Of a DNA stretch of 6,686 bases, positions 5,377 through 6,686 are shown piece after piece. Under the pieces are notes generated by a model. That model was given only the letters and a program-made list of their open reading frames with translations. It searched no databases and was not told where the DNA came from. The position numbers and the translations under genes are program-made. This stretch comes from Actinomycetes bacterium. Lineage in GTDB: Bacteria; Actinomycetota; Acidimicrobiia; Acidimicrobiales; RAAP-2. Each line of letters starts with the position of its first letter. The stretch's first letter is position 1. The stretch spans positions 1 through 6,686 of the forward strand of contig JAJYMD010000090.1 of the NCBI GenBank assembly GCA_021787255.1. The letters run 5' to 3'.

Positions 5377-6030
5377 GTGGACGTCGGGATCATCGGAGGC
5401 ACCGGGCCGGCAGGCCGGGGACTTGGGCTTCGCCTCGCCGCAGGCGGCGTATCGGTCGCGATCGGCTCGCGCGACCCGGATCGCGCGGCGGCGGTCGTGG
5501 ACGAGATGGCCGCGCCCTGGCCCGGCCGCCTGGTGGGGGAGCTGCACGGGGTCGCCAACGAGGACGCCGCGGGGGCGAAGCTGGTCGTGCTCGCCACCCC
5601 CTGGGAGGGCGCGGTCCGCACGGCATCGGCGCTCTCAGGTCAGCTCGAGGGAAAGGTGCTCGTGTCCATGGGGAACGCGCTCGTGCGTGAGGTGGGCGAG
5701 ATGCTGCCGCTCGTCCATCCGCGAGGCTCGATCGCGGCGGCCGTGCAGGCGGCGATCCCGCGCACGAGGGTCGCCGCGGCCTTCCACCACCTCCCTGCGC
5801 GCGAGATGGCAGATCTCGACTCCGGGCTGATCGCCGACGTGCTCGTGTGCGCGGACGACCCCGAGGCGACGGCCGAGACCATGTCCCTCGTGGAGCGCAT
5901 CGAGGGGCTGCGGCCGCTCGATGCGGGCAGCCTGAGCCAGGCGGCGGCGATCGAGGCGTTCACCGCGGTGTTCGTGACGCTGAACATCCGCCATCGCGCG
6001 CACAGCACCCTCAAGCTCGCGGGGATCTGA
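5377..6030 (+). CDS. npdG: F420:NADP(+) oxidoreductase (NADPH-dependent F420 reductase)
   Basis: This 217-residue cytosolic enzyme transfers hydride between NADPH and the deazaflavin coenzyme F420. The N-terminal Rossmann motif is VGIIGGTGPAGRGLGLRLA (3-21), with GxGxxG at residues 8-13. IGSR (29-32) follows, with Arg36 nearby; Ser31, Arg32 and Arg36 match positions that bind the NADP 2'-phosphate in archaeal Fno as I recall it. ATPWE (73-77), the F420-site region AFHHLPA (135-141) and GLRPLDAGSLSQ (177-188) follow in family order. Length is normal (about 210-230). The GTG start has an AAAGG site upstream, and the gene diverges from fabI across a gap of 91 bp. The stop is one base from the next start, so it is probably co-transcribed with the mshC-like gene. 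It implies an F420-using host, supplying reduced F420 to F420-dependent reductases. Confidence 0.92.
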   Translation: MDVGIIGGTGPAGRGLGLRLAAGGVSVAIGSRDPDRAAAVVDEMAAPWPGRLVGELHGVANEDAAGAKLVVLATPWEGAVRTASALSGQLEGKVLVSMGNALVREVGEMLPLVHPRGSIAAAVQAAIPRTRVAAAFHHLPAREMADLDSGLIADVLVCADDPEATAETMSLVERIEGLRPLDAGSLSQAAAIEAFTAVFVTLNIRHRAHSTLKLAGI

Positions 6031-6031
6031 G

Positions 6032-6686
6032 GTGCGGCTCTTCGACACCGCTCGCCAGGCGGTCGTCCCGTTCCCCCCCGCTCGGACCGTGACCGTGTAC
6101 ACCTGCGGCATCACCCCCTACGACTCCGCGCACCTCGGTCACGCGGCCGTCTACCTCACCTTCGACGTGCTGAAGCGCCGGCTGCTCGACGGCGGGTACC
6201 AGGTCCGCTGCGTACGCAACGTGACCGACGTCGACGACGACATCCTGCGCAAGGCACGCGAGCTCGGCGTCCACTACCTCGACCTCGCGGCCGAGGAGAT
6301 GACGCGCTTCGACGCGGAGATGTCGGCGCTCGGGCTCCTGTCCCCGGACGTGGAGCCCCGTGCCACCTCGGCGATCCCCGACATCCTCGCGCTCGTGGGC
6401 GCGGCGCTCGACACCGGGCACGCCTACCGCTCGGAGGGCGCGGTGTACTTCGACGTGACGACGTTCCGGGACTTCGGCAAGGTCAGCCACCTCTCCGAGG
6501 ACGAGATGCTCGTGCTCGCCGCCGAGCAGGGGGGAAACCCAGGGGATCCCGCGAAGCGCCATCCGCTCGACTTCGTGCTCTGGCAGCCGTCGCTCCCCGA
6601 CGAGCCGGCATGGGAATCGCGCTGGGGCCCGGGCCGGCCGGGCTGGCACGTCGAGTGCTCCGCGCTCGCGATGCGCGAGCTCGGCC
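6032..6686 (+). CDS. mshC: Cysteine:glucosaminyl-inositol ligase, MshC-like (partial)
   Basis: The first 218 residues of a class I cysteinyl-tRNA-synthetase-fold enzyme are present; the 3' part lies beyond the right edge. Cys25 in TCGITPYDSAHLGHA (24-38) is the first zinc ligand, and HLGH (34-37) is the HIGH-type ATP motif. NVTDVDDDIL follows at about 64-73. The later segment, EQGGNPGDPAKRHPLDFVLW followed by GPGRPGWHVECSALA (to 213), carries the second zinc ligand Cys209. The forms CGITPYD and GGxPxxPxKRxPLD favour MshC, which joins cysteine to GlcN-Ins in mycothiol synthesis, over CysRS, which usually reads CGPTVYDxxHIGNAR. The KMSKS region is not in view, and a CysRS paralogue is not excluded. 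The GTG start is one base after the npdG stop and has no strong Shine-Dalgarno, so it is probably translated by coupling. Confidence 0.85.
   Translation, partial: MRLFDTARQAVVPFPPARTVTVYTCGITPYDSAHLGHAAVYLTFDVLKRRLLDGGYQVRCVRNVTDVDDDILRKARELGVHYLDLAAEEMTRFDAEMSALGLLSPDVEPRATSAIPDILALVGAALDTGHAYRSEGAVYFDVTTFRDFGKVSHLSEDEMLVLAAEQGGNPGDPAKRHPLDFVLWQPSLPDEPAWESRWGPGRPGWHVECSALAMRELG

Noticed and set aside
3936..5690. Long + strand open frame of 584 codons
   Set aside because: It runs through the lipoprotein, riboswitch, fabI and into npdG in wrong frames; composition is Arg/Ala-rich and nothing in it resembles a protein family.
6032..6686. Housekeeping cysteinyl-tRNA synthetase as the first choice for the last gene
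   Set aside because: The CGITPYD motif and the GG-x-P-x-x-P-x-KR-x-PLD segment are closer to MshC; kept as an alternative because the C-terminal half is missing.

Overview
The window is very GC-rich and densely coded, with GTG starts and short intergenic gaps. It combines an InhA-like enoyl-ACP reductase, a coenzyme F420 oxidoreductase and a mycothiol-type cysteine ligase. That combination points to a high-GC actinomycete (Actinomycetota). A non-mycobacterial lineage such as Acidimicrobiia is possible, but this is inference only. I see no tRNA, rRNA, CRISPR array, insertion sequence or other sign of recent transfer.

Layout. (1) At 1-399 (-) lies the N-terminal part of an ABC exporter. Upstream of it (about 400-619) is a non-coding gap with a degenerate 8-9 nt tandem repeat and a pair of GC hairpins that may terminate the next operon. 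(2) At 620-4416 (-) is a complete cobalamin-riboswitch operon. Reading in its own direction it runs: likely -10 element, cobalamin riboswitch with a perfect 9-bp closing stem, a hairpin that could mask the Shine-Dalgarno, a secreted lipoprotein resembling the transcobalamin/intrinsic-factor C-terminal domain (DUF4430-like), EcfT, a fused double EcfA ATPase, and a membrane S component. Each of the three gene junctions is a 4-nt GTGA overlap. (3) At 4503-5285 (-) is fabI/inhA, transcribed toward the B12 operon. (4) Divergent from fabI, on the + strand, are npdG (F420:NADP oxidoreductase, 5377-6030) and, one base after its stop, an mshC-like gene that runs off the right edge.

How it fits together. 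The riboswitch ties the ECF module to vitamin B12, so the S component is best read as a CbrT-type cobalamin transporter, not one for riboflavin, thiamine or cobalt. The lipoprotein is translated first and coupled to EcfT. ECF transporters usually work without a separate binding protein, so this lipoprotein is a candidate extra B12-capture subunit. It is the most interesting item in the window. The fabI/npdG/mshC cluster is an actinobacterial housekeeping and redox neighbourhood (fatty-acid elongation, F420/NADPH exchange, mycothiol synthesis).
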